The notes: generated from the sequence alone by a model not told the origin. A stretch of DNA of 20,000 nt from Glandiceps talaboti (GCF_964340395.1 NC_135554.1:17555592-17575591); one strand, 5' to 3'. Positions 1 through 9,936 are shown, counted from the stretch's first letter. Numbers and translations are program-made.

Positions 1-430
1 AGGATTGAACTATTAATCTAGTATCGCTAATAGAAACACTCTTTTTCTTACCACTACAATCGCATTTTCTGTTTCTGTTGACTTGGGAACCAAAAACACC
101 CGTGATATTTGATTTTTCTATTATTCTAATCCCAATCCTGTTATACGTGTACATGTACATTGCATGTACAATTTTCGTCTAAATAATCTATTTCGATCGA
201 TATTAAAAATTGATATACTTCACTTTGAAAACACTTAGGTCCTATATATACAATTTTCCTTTAAGAAACGTTCTTTTAAAAAAAATCCTAAACTGCTGAT
301 TCTTATTGTTATATAGTGACGAGTGATTGTTATACAGAAATCACCCCCCCCCCTCCCCCGATATATTTCCTAGTCGACTACTATGAGTGGAATGAGGAAA
401 CTATTCTCAGAAACCTTTAACTTTAAATAA
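1..430. other. Non-coding, probably intron of the kringle gene
   Basis: I see no exon on either strand. It holds a 12-bp palindrome TGTACATGTACA at 148-159 and a C-rich run at 344-359. Since the first visible kringle exon starts in phase 1, an upstream exon must exist, but it is outside the window. Confidence 0.5.
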
Positions 431-627
431 CCTACCTGTAGACTTCAAGGACTGTCGTTACTACGCTATTCTGCTATCCTAACTGGCATTTTGACCTTTT
501 TTTTTAGTTTTCGCTGGTCCTCTCGATAGCGAAAATTCAAATCAAAACGTCAGTTAGAATAGCGGAATAGCGTAGTAGCGATAGTCGTTCAAGTCTACAG
601 GTAGGTTGGTTCAAGTCTACAGGTAGG
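431..627. repeat. Foldback (MITE-like) element with duplicated right end
   Basis: Bases 431-495 pair with 541-605 as an imperfect inverted repeat of 65 nt with about ten mismatches. The pairing resumes in the centre (GTTTTCGCT near 508 against AGCGAAAAT near 529). Outer ends read CCTACCTGTAGACTT and AAGTCTACAGGTAGG. The last 19 nt of the right end are repeated at 609-627, 22 nt downstream. No convincing target-site duplication is visible. It sits in the intron before kringle exon 1. Confidence 0.75.
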
Positions 628-724
628 GTAATCTTCAAATGAAAATAGACTGAAGTCCTTGCTATGTCCCTTTAAAAAAAATCAATTATACATAACATGA
701 TATTCTGCCTGGTTTGTTTGACAG

Positions 725-991
725 GTTACACGGAGTGTTCCCACGACGAGGATCTACACGACTATAGAGGTACAGTCTACCTGACTGTGACTGGTAAAAC
801 TTGCCAACGATGGGATTCACAATCACCTCAAGAACATAAATACACACCAGAAGCGTATGCTGCAGATGGTGTAGGTAACCACAACTACTGCCGTAATCCA
901 GGAAAAGACCACCATAGGACTTGGTGTTACACTACCACTACCTATCAAAGATGGGATAACTGTGAGGTGTCTGCACCGGGTCTAGGCTGTG
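725..991 (+). CDS. Kringle domain exon 1
   Basis: The exon lies between acceptor TTTGTTTGACAG (ends 724) and donor GTAATT (992); it starts and ends in phase 1 and is 267 nt. It encodes a whole kringle: six cysteines in the contexts TEC-SHD, KTCQRW, NYCRNP, TWCYT, DNCEV and LGC, plus DYRGT and RWDSQ. The family pairing is C1-C6, C2-C4, C3-C5. The C5-C6 spacing (eight residues) is longer than the usual three or four, and the same is true of exon 2, so this is a lineage feature. An apparent in-frame ATG at 697 is inside the intron. Confidence 0.95.
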
Positions 992-1486
992 GTAATTTCA
1001 TTCATTTCCTTTTCGTCATTAATGAATGAATGAATGAATGAGTGAGTGAGTGAGTGAGTGAGTGAGTGAGTGAGTGAGTGGGTGGGTGTGTGGGTGAATG
1101 AATGAGTGTAAGGACATTTAGATATTTGTAATAAACTATGATCAAAGTAATATAGTTGTCGGAACTCATCGGAAATGATGTTCAGAGTATAACTTCTGCA
1201 ATGAATTAGAAAGAAATCGTAGCCAAGTAATGATGAAATTCGAAAAACGAAAATAGAAGAATTATTTTTAATATGTTCAAGGTTACATAAAGTACAAAAT
1301 AAACGTTGATTTACAAGCTGATATTGTAGAGATATGGGGTAGACGAAAAAGGATTAACCCCGACATTCGGATGATGTTGCACTTACATGTATTTGAAGTA
1401 TTTTCTAGAGGTAAACTATATTGAATAAGATGATTTCTAACAGTACGAAAGAGTTGTTTTAAGGTACAGTACATTGTATTTTACAG
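992..1486 (+). other. Intron between the kringle exons, with GAAT/GAGT microsatellite
   Basis: A tetranucleotide tract runs from about 1021 to 1095, changing from (GAAT)n to (GAGT)n and then GGTG, only ~30 nt after the donor. Nothing else is recognised. The minus-strand open frames here lack any family resemblance. Confidence 0.8.
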
Positions 1487-1753
1487 AATTCACCGAATGC
1501 TATCATGATCTGAGACAGATCGACTACAGGGGGACTATATCGGAAACAGAATCGGGTAGAACTTGTCAGAGGTGGGATTCTCAAAACCCACATGTGCATA
1601 GTTATGCTCCTGACAAGTTTTCTGCTCATGGTATAGGCGAACACAACTATTGCCGTAACCCTGGTTATGACCACCACAGAGCATGGTGTTATACGTCCAA
1701 TCCACATGTAACCTGGGAAAACTGTAAAATACCATTACCTGAAGAGGGTTGCG
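1487..1753 (+). CDS. Kringle domain exon 2
   Basis: Acceptor TTGTATTTTACAG ends at 1486 and donor GTAAGT begins at 1754. The length is again exactly 267 nt with phase 1-1, and a little over half the residues match kringle exon 1. All six cysteines are kept (TECYHD, RTCQRW, NYCRNP, AWCYT, ENCKI, EGC), as are DYRGT and RWDSQ. The lysine-binding type of acidic pair (DxD before the fifth Cys) is not obvious in either domain, so lysine binding should not be assumed. Equal length and phase point to tandem exon duplication. Confidence 0.95.
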
Positions 1754-1924
1754 GTAAGTTTTGAAGAAAAAAAATTGTACACAGACACGTGTGGAAAACT
1801 TGAAAATAAACTAAACTGCTGTGCAATCTTGTCGAAAGTTATTCTAAAAATACCGCCAATGGCGTTGTAGCACAACTGTACAGTTTTAAATGTTTATCCA
1901 TATGCTAGTCCATGCTAACAATAG

Positions 1925-2720
1925 GTGTTCATTTGCTGAATAACTATCCAGTTGCCTATCCAACCATGTTGCTATCTTTACGATATATGCTATCATTTGG
2001 CTGTTGCTATGGGCGTGGTCATGTTGTTAGATATATTTGCATACATTTATGTATGTTTTTGTTCACTTGTGTATGAATTCCTGATATTGTCTTTGCAATA
2101 CACGTGATCATTTGGCTGTTGCTATGGGCATGGTCTTGTTGCTAGGCAAATTTAAATACATTTTTTGAATGTTTATTCAATTGTCTATTAAACCCCATTG
2201 TTATCTTTGTGAAATACACCACCGTTTGGCTGTTGCAATGGGCGTGGTCATGGTTACTAGGGTATTTGCATACATTTTTTGAATGTTTATTCATTTGTCT
2301 ATTAAACCCCATTGTTATCTTTGTGAAATACACCACCGTTTGGCTGTTGCCATGGGCGTGGTCATGGTTACTAGGGTATTTGTATACATTTTTTGAATTT
2401 TTATTCATTTGTCTTTCTATTCCTGTTGTTATCTTTGCAAAATACGTGATTATTTGGCTGTTGCTATGGATGTGGTCTTGTTGCTATGCAAATTTACATA
2501 CATTTTTTGAATGTTTATTCAATTGTCTATTAAACCCTGTTGTTATCTTTGTGAAATACACCACTGTTTGGCTGTTGCTATGGGCGTGGTCATGGTTGCT
2601 AGGGTATTTGCACACATTTTTTGAATGTTTACTCACTTGCCTACCAGATGATGTTGTTATTTGACCAAAATATACTGCCATTTGGTTGTTGCTAAAGGGC
2701 GTGGTCATGGTCGCTAGGGC
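1925..2720. repeat. Tandem array, 114-bp unit, about 7 copies
   Basis: The marker TTTGGCTGTTGC (or a close variant) starts at 1996, 2111, 2225, 2339, 2453, 2567 and 2681, so spacing is 115 then 114 throughout. Units also share GGGCGTGGTCATG, TTGCTAGG, a CATACATTTTTTGAATG segment and TTGTTATCTTTG. The first part (1925-1995) is a degraded partial unit. A unit length divisible by three makes long open frames appear on both strands; I treat these as by-products. The array is in the intron between kringle exon 2 and the stalk exon. Confidence 0.9.
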
Positions 2721-3264
2721 CAATTTGGTCAAAATATTTTGAAGAAAATCTGCAGAATAACAGTTTCAGAAACATCTCGCCAAGTTTCAGGCTCATTGAC
2801 CAAGTACTTTTTGAGATATAAGTTTTTGACCAAAAATGAACATTCTTACACCTAATTTGCATATCACTCATGGAATCATTGTATGCTTAATATATCTTCG
2901 TCCATACATCCCTAGATGCATCCCCATCAAATTTCAGCCCAATCTGCTCAGTAGTTTTGGAATTATAGATTTTTAACCAAAAAGACACATTTTTAGCCCT
3001 AATTTGCATATCACTGATGGAATCATCATGTCATGAACAAATCTTACTTTACACCCCCTAAAGAATCTTCCCACCAAATTTTGCACCAATCTGCCCAGTA
3101 GTTTCTGAGTTTAAGTTTTTTGACCAAAAATCACATTTTTTGACCCAAATCACACACCTGTGATGCGATCATTTTGATTTGAACAATTTCCCGACTAGAC
3201 ACCCAAGGTAATGGACCCACCAAATATCATGGCAATCGGTTCAGCAGTTTTTGACTTTAAGTTG

Positions 3265-3343
<79 letters not shown>

Positions 3344-3357
3344 ACAGACAGACAGAC
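2721..3357. repeat. ~146-bp-period repeat ending in CA/CAGA microsatellite (HINE/pearl-like copy 1)
   Basis: Unit junctions reading AAGTTTTTGACCAAAAA, or variants, lie at about 2821, 2968, 3113 and 3259. Each unit contains a GCATATCACTNATGGAATCAT-type segment and ends in CAGTAGTTTTTGACTTTAAGT or a variant. The last unit runs into (CA)n from 3268 and then CAGACAGACAGAC to about 3357. Core tandem repeats followed by a microsatellite resemble the architecture of the pearl/Helentron-associated elements of marine invertebrates; the family assignment is inference. Confidence 0.6.
3268..3357. repeat. (CA)n then (CAGA)n microsatellite
   Basis: There is an almost pure CA run of about 70 nt with one TA interruption, followed by CAGACAGACAGAC. 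It belongs to the end of the surrounding repeat element. Confidence 0.95.
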
Positions 3358-3569
3358 GCCGGGCGATCCAATGATCACCCTCGTGCTGCAATCATTTTCA
3401 TTTCAAACTTAGTAAAATTTCCACCAAGAAAGAAAGGGCATATTTACCAGTCTTATTTACATAACCTATTGTAATAACTGGATTTAGAATGTGCATATGA
3501 ACTTTGCCCAGTGATTATATAACGTTACCTAACACATCCCCTCATGGTGTTCACTGAGAACAAAGAAGA

Positions 3570-3801
3570 TTTTGAAGGAAAATCACATTTTTTGACCCAA
3601 ATCCCACATCGCTGATGCAATCACTTTCATTTGAACAATTTCCCAACTAGACACCAAAAGTAATATGACCACCAAATATCAAAGAAATCGGTCCAGCAGT
3701 TTTTGACTTTAAGTTGTTTACACACATTCACACACACAGACAGACAGACAGACACTTTGCCATGCTTATAGCACTACTGAACATTCAGTTCAGTGGTGCT
3801 A
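3570..3801. repeat. Second copy of the terminal unit, CA/CAGA tract and 3' hairpin
   Basis: Bases 3582-3722 repeat the last unit of the element just upstream (TTTTTTGACCCAAATC, CAATTTCCCRACTAGACACC, CAGCAGTTTTTGACTTTAAG). A short CA and CAGA tract follows, then a 14-bp stem (3769-3782 with 3788-3801, one mismatch, loop ATTCA). A hairpin close to the 3' end is typical of Helitron-type elements. Confidence 0.6.
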
Positions 3802-3999
3802 AAAAACTGGATTAAGGTTGGGGAGCGCAAGGTGAGGGGTCAGTGAAGCAAGTGTCGCATGTCACGTGCTTGTTTGCATATGTGATTCAGTGAAATCGAA
3901 ACGTTGTGTTACTTTTACTTTTAGTGAGCCGATCATTGAATGTAAATAAGGTGATTTCGGTGTTTAAAACTTGTGTTATTCTTTGTACATGCTATGTAG

Positions 4000-4119
4000 A
4001 TATAGGTGTAGATACTGGAGATGGAGGGGGTAAGGTATGTAATAAGACCCAATACATGCCAAGTGTTGAGGGATCCCCTGACGCTACGTATGACATCGGT
4101 ACCAGTACTGAACAATCTG
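4000..4119 (+). CDS. Stalk exon of kringle membrane protein
   Basis: Acceptor GCTATGTAG ends at 3999 and donor GTAAGG starts at 4120; the exon is 120 nt, phase 1-1, so it fits the kringle exons and the next exon. It encodes about 40 residues: an acidic Gly-rich start (VDTGDGGGK), one lone cysteine (KVCNKT), an N-glycosylation sequon (NKT) and a Ser/Thr-rich end (GTSTEQS). That composition suits a juxtamembrane stalk. The single cysteine could allow dimerisation or pair with a missing domain. No known domain is seen. Confidence 0.7.
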
Positions 4120-4682
4120 GTAAGGATATTTTGAAAAAAAATTACATATCGTCATTTGCATATTACAGCTCACAGATCCTACACTTCAAGAAATGTCTGT
4201 TTATGGTTGACATTACATTCCTTACAAAGTCACCCAAGTCATGGCCTATTTATCACTGTCAAGTTACTCCATTATCACCACAGTAAAAGTCCGCATAGGA
4301 GGAATTCTGGGTTTTCAACAATTTGGCCTTAACCAACTTAACAAAGCTTAAGCTTGACGTTATTTGATATTGTACATACCGGTCATGTCACCCAATACCT
4401 TAAATGTACAGTCAAAGGAGTATCCAAACAAATGTGTTTTAACCACCTCCAAATTGCATTGTTCTTGCTATTTGAAGAACGAGTGAAAACCATGAGGTAC
4501 TAGTAGTTAACTTCAGGAATCTGAAATGAGGGTGGTTTTCGTAGAGCGAATGATACTGAGATATAAGAGAAATTATATCAGTGGTTTCCTTAAAGTAACG
4601 TTTAAACTATTAAATGTAATACATGTATGATAAAAAGGCATTTCAAATACTCATATATTCAAAATTACCTGATATAGATAAT
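4120..4682 (+). other. Intron, nothing recognised
   Basis: No exon, RNA gene or repeat stands out between the stalk donor and the CT tract. Confidence 0.6.
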
Positions 4683-4802
<120 letters not shown>

Positions 4803-4803
4803 G

Positions 4804-4909
4804 GTCATGACTATATAACCACGCCATTGATTGTAGTATCGTTACTGTTAAATGTGGTTTCCCTGGCTGCAGTATTATATCTTGTTTATGCTATTGTACG
4901 GAGACAAAG
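4804..4909 (+). CDS. Transmembrane exon of kringle membrane protein
   Basis: The acceptor is CTCTGTAG at the end of the CT tract (ends 4803) and the donor is GTAAAA at 4910. The exon opens in phase 1 and closes in phase 2 (106 nt). It encodes a short linker (GHDYITT) and then a hydrophobic helix of about 23 residues (starting PLIVVSLLL, ending YLVYAIV), followed by RRQR, the positive cluster expected on the cytoplasmic side. This makes the protein a single-pass type I membrane protein with the kringles outside the cell. Confidence 0.85.
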
Positions 4910-5501
4910 GTAAAAACTCGTCACTACGTTGCACCCACTCTTTGTTCCAAGGGGTTGGGGCTCTCTGTGACGTCACACAAATGTTTTAATTCAAAATTTT
5001 GGCGTTTTCACCCGATGACATTGCAATCAGTCAATTCAATGGGATTTGCCATACAGAATATCTATTCCAATGAGTATAAAACAGGAAAAATTAAACAAAT
5101 TGTTATATGGTTATTTTTCTGATTATTGTTTGTACATAGCTAAAGTTTATAACCAAATAGCGAAGGTTAAGTAATCTCATTAGACACTTGTAGCATGTTA
5201 AAAATCTAAATTTTCTTTGGTCATTTTTATGAACATTGAAATAAAATCTCCAAAAAAATGATGAAAATTAAAGGACCATGGGCACAATTTTGAACTTTTT
5301 AAGAAAGCACTGAATCGCTAGTAAATGTAAGACTTTGAACGATTTGTGACGATTCAAGAAAAAAGAACACACCAAAGGAACAACGTGTTTTCATTTTTTA
5401 GAGGATGTAACGTTTCTCAGGTTCTTTATTTGAGAGAACAGGGATTTCTTCTTCATTACTACAAAGTATACAAAATACCTATCGTTTTTTTAATCTTCCA
5501 G
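4910..5501 (+). other. Intron, nothing firmly recognised
   Basis: A possible 19-nt micro-exon (5402-5420, after TTTTTTAG) would have a weak donor (GTTCTT) and would change the frame of the last exon. I do not accept it without transcript support. Confidence 0.5.
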
Positions 5502-5568
5502 ACAAAGTGGATTGCTCAGCGAACCTTCGTACAGCGAACTTGTTGGACAACAAAATTCAGGTTTATGA
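5502..5568 (+). CDS. Cytoplasmic tail exon of kringle membrane protein
   Basis: Acceptor TTTTTTAATCTTCCAG ends at 5501. Joined in phase 2 to the transmembrane exon it completes an Arg codon and reads QSGLLSEPSYSELVGQQ... to a TGA at 5566-5568, giving a tail of about 21 residues. PSYSELV contains YxxL, which could be a YxxPhi sorting motif or a phosphotyrosine site; it misses the -2 residue of a full ITIM. The other two frames are also open for a while (stops near 5600 and 5661), so a missed exon upstream would give a different tail. The direct phase match favours this one. Confidence 0.55.
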
Positions 5569-5704
5569 AATGTCGACAAAGAATGTCATCTCTTACTCCA
5601 GTTGATTATAACCGAACGTTTCATTTAAATGGTGTACATGAAAAGCTTTATCAAGTTTTTTAACTTCATTTAATATACTCTAGCATTTTTCACCAGTTGT
5701 ACTG

Positions 5705-5710
5705 AATAAA
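5705..5710 (+). terminator. Polyadenylation signal AATAAA of gene 1
   Basis: AATAAA lies ~137 nt after the proposed stop. It is the natural end of the kringle gene and suggests cleavage at about 5720-5740. Confidence 0.6.
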
Positions 5711-5782
5711 GTTGGCTAAAACAAAACTTCAAGTTGTGGGCGGCCTCAAAGTAGGTTGAGTACTAAACGTACTGTGTAACTT

Positions 5783-5860
5783 AGCTCTAGAAATATGAAC
5801 TATGCGTCTGAGGACTCCGACTCTCGGTGAAGACGTGTGTCGTTGCATATTTCCAGAGCT
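5783..5860. other. 78-nt hairpin of pre-miRNA size, unassigned
   Basis: AGCTCTAGAAATATGAAC (5783-5800) pairs with GTTGCATATTTCCAGAGCT (5842-5860) with two mismatches and a bulge. CGTCT near 5804 can pair with AGACG at 5831, and CCGA/TCGG can form an inner stem. No miRNA family seed is recognised. Confidence 0.35.
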
Positions 5861-6570
5861 ATGTATAACTAACTATTATCATGTTACATATAGCTTCCAT
5901 GATATACAAGACATCACTTGATTTCAACACAAGTCCTCTGTGTATTGCCGATTTCATTTAACTATACAAATAGCGTTATTAGCCATACAGGAAAGGACAC
6001 TCGATTCTTATGCATTTACAACACGGATCATGTAGATTTATAATTAGATACCGAGAGACCTTTTGTACCAAAAGACTGCGAACATTGACCCTGAAGGCCT
6101 GAAGAGTGAAACCTTTACTGAGCTGTCAGTTTCAGTTTAGCGAACCCATGTCCTAATTCAGTGAATTGAAATGTTGGAAATACAAATGTAATTTTGTCGA
6201 GAATTATGTGCATGGTGCCGTATGTGGCGATACCCGTGTACTGCACAACCAAAGAAGAAATACTCACTGCTAGTACATTAACTCTTGTGCAACTATATCT
6301 TCCCGGTGTCTGTCTAGTTGGGGCACTTTTAGAAATCAAAATAAACTGTAAAGTTTATAGCCGGATTTTGTCCATCATCTGAAACGCTCTGAAACAGTGG
6401 GTTTTAATTTTTTTGTAACGCTCGGTTCCGCTTCGTGACACCACGGATGCTCCACGTAAGTTCATCTGGTTTTGTATTACTGGCATAAATACAAGACACT
6501 CAAAGATATATCTTCTCCACAAGTGAAAGTTACAGTACGCAATACGCTTCGAGGCTTAACACTCCGCTCC

Positions 6571-6690
6571 TCCTAACCTCAGACCACTATTAATAGTGGT
6601 CTGAGTCCTAACCTCAGACCAGTGGTCTGAGTCCTAACGAGCTTTCATAGATCAGCTTACCGTCAGACCACTAACGTTTGTGGTCTGAGG
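6571..6690. repeat. Cluster of three palindromes sharing TCAGACCA arms
   Basis: Palindrome 1 is 6578-6605, perfect, 28 nt. Palindrome 2 is 6613-6631, nine-base arms around one G. Palindrome 3 is 6663-6688, arms TCAGACCAC/GTGGTCTGA with an 8-nt spacer. The first two are separated and flanked by three copies of TCCTAAC (6571, 6606, 6632). CAGAC is the core of SMAD-binding elements, but no function is shown here. Confidence 0.85.
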
Positions 6691-7457
6691 CTTATCCAAA
6701 CACAATTACAAGCGTGTCCAAAAGCTGATGAAGCCACAAGTGCGAACAATGATATGTCAACAAGACGACCTTGACATTGTTACATTGTAGACGTCCCTAC
6801 ACCCACCGGGATGCTAACCACATGCACTAGGAGTTCACTTTTGTTTCAAGTCATCGAATTGTTCTATTCAAAGTGTTTCTCTTCACTTACTATTGCTCTA
6901 AATGCCACTGATAACTGGTCAAATCACAATCGCGACAATACGATATTTTCAGATGTAATCATGGTATTCTGACAGACTTATGCCAATTTGCATCTTGACG
7001 GAAAACATTGCTGCACTTCTTTTCATCTGAAGGCTTGTTTTCTTTAATTAGACGTTCCGCGAAGCACAGAAAGTAATAAATTCGTTTGCTGTACTAAATT
7101 TTGGGCGTGTATTCTAGACAAAAGAAAAAATGTCTTCTATGATTGATTTACTAGGCACCAACGTGACTTTCGGATGGGTGTGACTATTATATTACAGGGG
7201 TGAGTAAACAATTCAGCTTATCAATGTCAACTATCCTTATTTGTTTAAATTCATTTCCTTCACTCTTTAACGACAGCTAGGAATAATTGCACAACTTCTT
7301 CACAAGGGTTCTCATTGATTGGGTAATTGACTTTGTGAATTTGAATTTCGTCCCTCCAAAGGCATAATTCCTTTTGTAGCCTCAGCCTTAGAATCGCCGA
7401 CCATGCCATAGGTACATGACATATGTTAGCAACCCACACCTTAGACATTGGATCGAC

Positions 7458-7466
7458 CTATATATG
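7458..7466 (+). promoter_or_regulatory. Possible TATA box of gene 2
   Basis: CTATATATG lies ~85 nt before the proposed ATG, which would put a start site near 7490 and give a ~55-nt 5' UTR. This is a weak call resting on motif and position only. Confidence 0.2.
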
Positions 7467-7546
7467 CGTACACCTAGTGATACGTTACACCTTACAAATC
7501 GTATGTTTGCTTAATTTGTAAGTAGAAGACAAACACGGCCGGCGAC

Positions 7547-7549
7547 ATG
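7547..7549 (+). CDS. Gene 2 exon 1: start codon at exon end
   Basis: GGCGACATG is followed directly by the donor GTGAGT (7550). Joined in phase 0 to 9937 it gives M-AIAGFIICLMLIPLSSA, a textbook signal peptide, with G at -3 and +4 for a good initiation context. Without it, the downstream exon would have to start at its internal ATG (9964), which leaves a poor signal sequence. The pattern ATG|GTGAGT also occurs by chance at 11105, so the call depends on the signal-peptide fit. Confidence 0.55.
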
Positions 7550-7821
7550 GTGAGTGTAATTCAAAAAAGATGATTAGTGGGCCCTGACTTGAACTTAAGT
7601 TATTTCGAACATTTTATTTGTATTTGCTGTGAAAGTGACGGACGAACAACAACCTTCACTTATTCGTTTCTTTGTAAGTTTTTCTAAAGTTGGTAACAGT
7701 TAGTCATAATTTGTTCCATGTTTGAACAATTTATATGTGTGAATTCTGTTGGAGTTAATTTCTTATGATTACGGTATTAACTGGGTTGCCGCAACTATTA
7801 CACCGAAATATTGTTGGTTTT

Positions 7822-7866
7822 GTGTAATGAGGTAACCCGACCGCACCTAGTTTTTCACTGCTGACC
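7822..7866 (+). repeat. Dispersed repeat fragment (GGTAACCCGACC family)
   Basis: GGTAACCCGACC, then CCTAGTTTTTCA and TGACCCTAAAC, match the reverse complement of 14005-14060 and, more weakly, 12659-12700. Confidence 0.6.
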
Positions 7867-8420
7867 CTAAACATTTACATAGGTATTCGAGAAAAACAAA
7901 ATCAAAATGAACTATGTCGACATAGTAAATGTATAAATCGATGAGAATGTAAAGAAAGATTTTCGAGTGACTGGATATCTCCCAGTCATTAATATGTTTG
8001 CAATACCACACGAAAACAATAATTTCATGTTCAGGTACAATACTAGTATGTAAATAGTTATGTTATGTTAATGAGTATTATGAAGGTATGGATATATATG
8101 CATAGGAAGACTAGCACTTAATGAGCGTCTAAACACTTATTTTTTTATGTTCAGCCTTTAAGTAGTGAAATTCGATGTAAGATATATCATGCTACCTTAA
8201 GGTGTCACGAGTTGAGTTGATAAGCTTTTCACTCAAGTGAAGAGACTTAATAAATCCCGGTGACAATTCAGTATTATATATGTTAATGTCGATGAATGTC
8301 CACTATCTTATGGCATTATTGTTTTTGAGTTATATCTTAATACCAGGTTTGAGTTCAGTCAATTGCGAGTGTCGGTTAAGTATGCTTCAGTAAGTGCAAT
8401 ACTACGAGTACTGCAGGCAT

Positions 8421-8491
<71 letters not shown>

Positions 8492-8492
8492 T

Positions 8493-8551
<59 letters not shown>

Positions 8552-8570
8552 GGCAGGCAGACAGACAGAC
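8421..8570. repeat. (CAGA)n microsatellite
   Basis: About 37 CAGA units run with one CATA and two CAGG variants. Open frames of alternating Arg-Gln-Thr-Asp through it are artefacts. Confidence 0.97.
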
Positions 8571-9936
8571 TACAACAAATACATGTAAACTCAGCTTGTG
8601 CATGCCCCTTTAACAGCCATGGCTACTTAGTATTTAATACCATTCCTCATACTTCAAGAAGGTTATTTGGAAACCACGAACTACACGTACTGAAAGAAAA
8701 CTGCTTTGTCATCCCTTCAAGAGTCATGTCTGAGAAGTTATCACAAGTAGCAATAGTTCACACACAGGTACAAAAGGACATTTTTTAATAAGTTAGGATT
8801 TTCATCAATGATGTAAGGAAACTTGAAAGAAAAAAATTACAAAGTCGGTGGCAAGGGATGACGTGTTTGTTTCCTTTCCTATCGCCCAAATACATGTTTT
8901 TATTTTAAACATAAGTAAAACCATATTGTTCATTTTGTACTTCCCTTCTCAGAGTCAGTCTAGCTAGAACGCTTTACTGTAAGTTGCGTTATAGTCATTC
9001 TCCTGTTACAAATCCTCCAAACGCTGATCCATGATACATGTACTACATTCTAACTAAATGGGTTTATATATTTAATCGCCTGCATAGCCATTCCACTTGT
9101 GATTCAATGTGTATCAATGTAAATTGGCAAGTTTCCAACATGAGAACGTCATTGTGTAGGTATACACATATCGGGGCATTGTGATCTCGTTGTCTCCCTG
9201 TTATATTCAAAAGCCTGTAGACTATAATACTACTGTATAGCAGTATTATTGTCAGTATAGCCTATATAGTATGTATGCTAAATTCAACAACTGCGGAAGG
9301 CCAACATACAAACAAATTCAATAACCTTGTCTTACCTTGGTGATGCCTTTATTTGCCATGCGACCTTCTTTAGGGTGTAATGTGTCAATGTCACAGGGGT
9401 CAAACTACGGCTATGAACGTTATTCAGTAGGTGTGTGCTTCAGAAATCATCGGCCGATTTTCTTTTACCTACGTGAAGCACACGACTCGGATGGATAGTA
9501 ATTTGAAAGAATGTAAGAAGGGTAAACATTCAACTCTAAAAACACTGTTGATTAAATAGCAAATGAATAATTCAACTCGAAAAAGAAAAGAAAAAACATT
9601 TGGTAATAAAATAAATTGAATCGTTCAATCGTAAAGAAATAACATTAGTATGTATTTTCAGGATGGTTTTGACAATTATTAATGAATTAAAATGCATGGC
9701 AAAAATAGCCACTGGAGTTTAATATTTTAATAATCAAATCAGTATTTTGCGAATGGACCGGCTTTACTGTACATTTCCACCAATAACAGGAGTGAAAAAT
9801 GAGCCTTAATTGGTGCATACCTATCAGTTTACATTTATTACTTGTCGTCTTTATCATCTTGAGAAAATTACTTCGTTGTGTCCTAAATTATTGACCATAC
9901 ACTCATAAAAAGGTATTAATCTATTTTCCCCACCAG

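Larger units (their letters stand above)
5711..7546. other. Intergenic region between gene 1 and gene 2
   Basis: I find no convincing gene. Open frames at 6115-6339 (minus), 6194-6382 (plus) and 7260-7448 (minus) show no known domain or splice logic. It contains a hairpin (5783-5860), a cluster of three palindromes (6571-6690) and a possible TATA box near 7459, all listed separately. Confidence 0.5.
7550..9936 (+). other. Intron 1 of gene 2
   Basis: This intron of about 2.4 kb holds a dispersed-repeat fragment (7822-7866), a perfect 16-bp palindrome at 7911-7926, a small hairpin at 7968-7988, a long CAGA microsatellite (8421-8570) and a hairpin near 9226-9250. The open frame after the microsatellite (to 8788) has no recognisable content. 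Confidence 0.5.

Noticed and set aside
587-627. GGTTCAAGTC looked like a tRNA B box
   Set aside because: It is part of the duplicated terminus of the foldback element, and no A box or cloverleaf fits.
3807-3810. CTGG as the CTRR 3' terminus of a Helitron
   Set aside because: The distance from the hairpin is shorter than usual and the next base is A rather than T, so the exact end is not established.
6115-6382. Overlapping open frames on both strands in the intergenic region
   Set aside because: Both are short, overlap each other and show no domain; there is an AATAAA near 6340 but no exon to go with it.
7260-7448. 62-codon minus-strand open frame upstream of gene 2
   Set aside because: Residue use looks mildly coding, but there are no flanking splice sites or family resemblance that I can name; it would need conservation evidence.
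8363-8788. Open frames with Arg-Gln-Thr-Asp repeats (and the reverse Val-Cys-Leu-Ser repeats)
   Set aside because: They are translations of the CAGA microsatellite; the non-repetitive remainder has no domain, and the region lies in an intron of gene 2.
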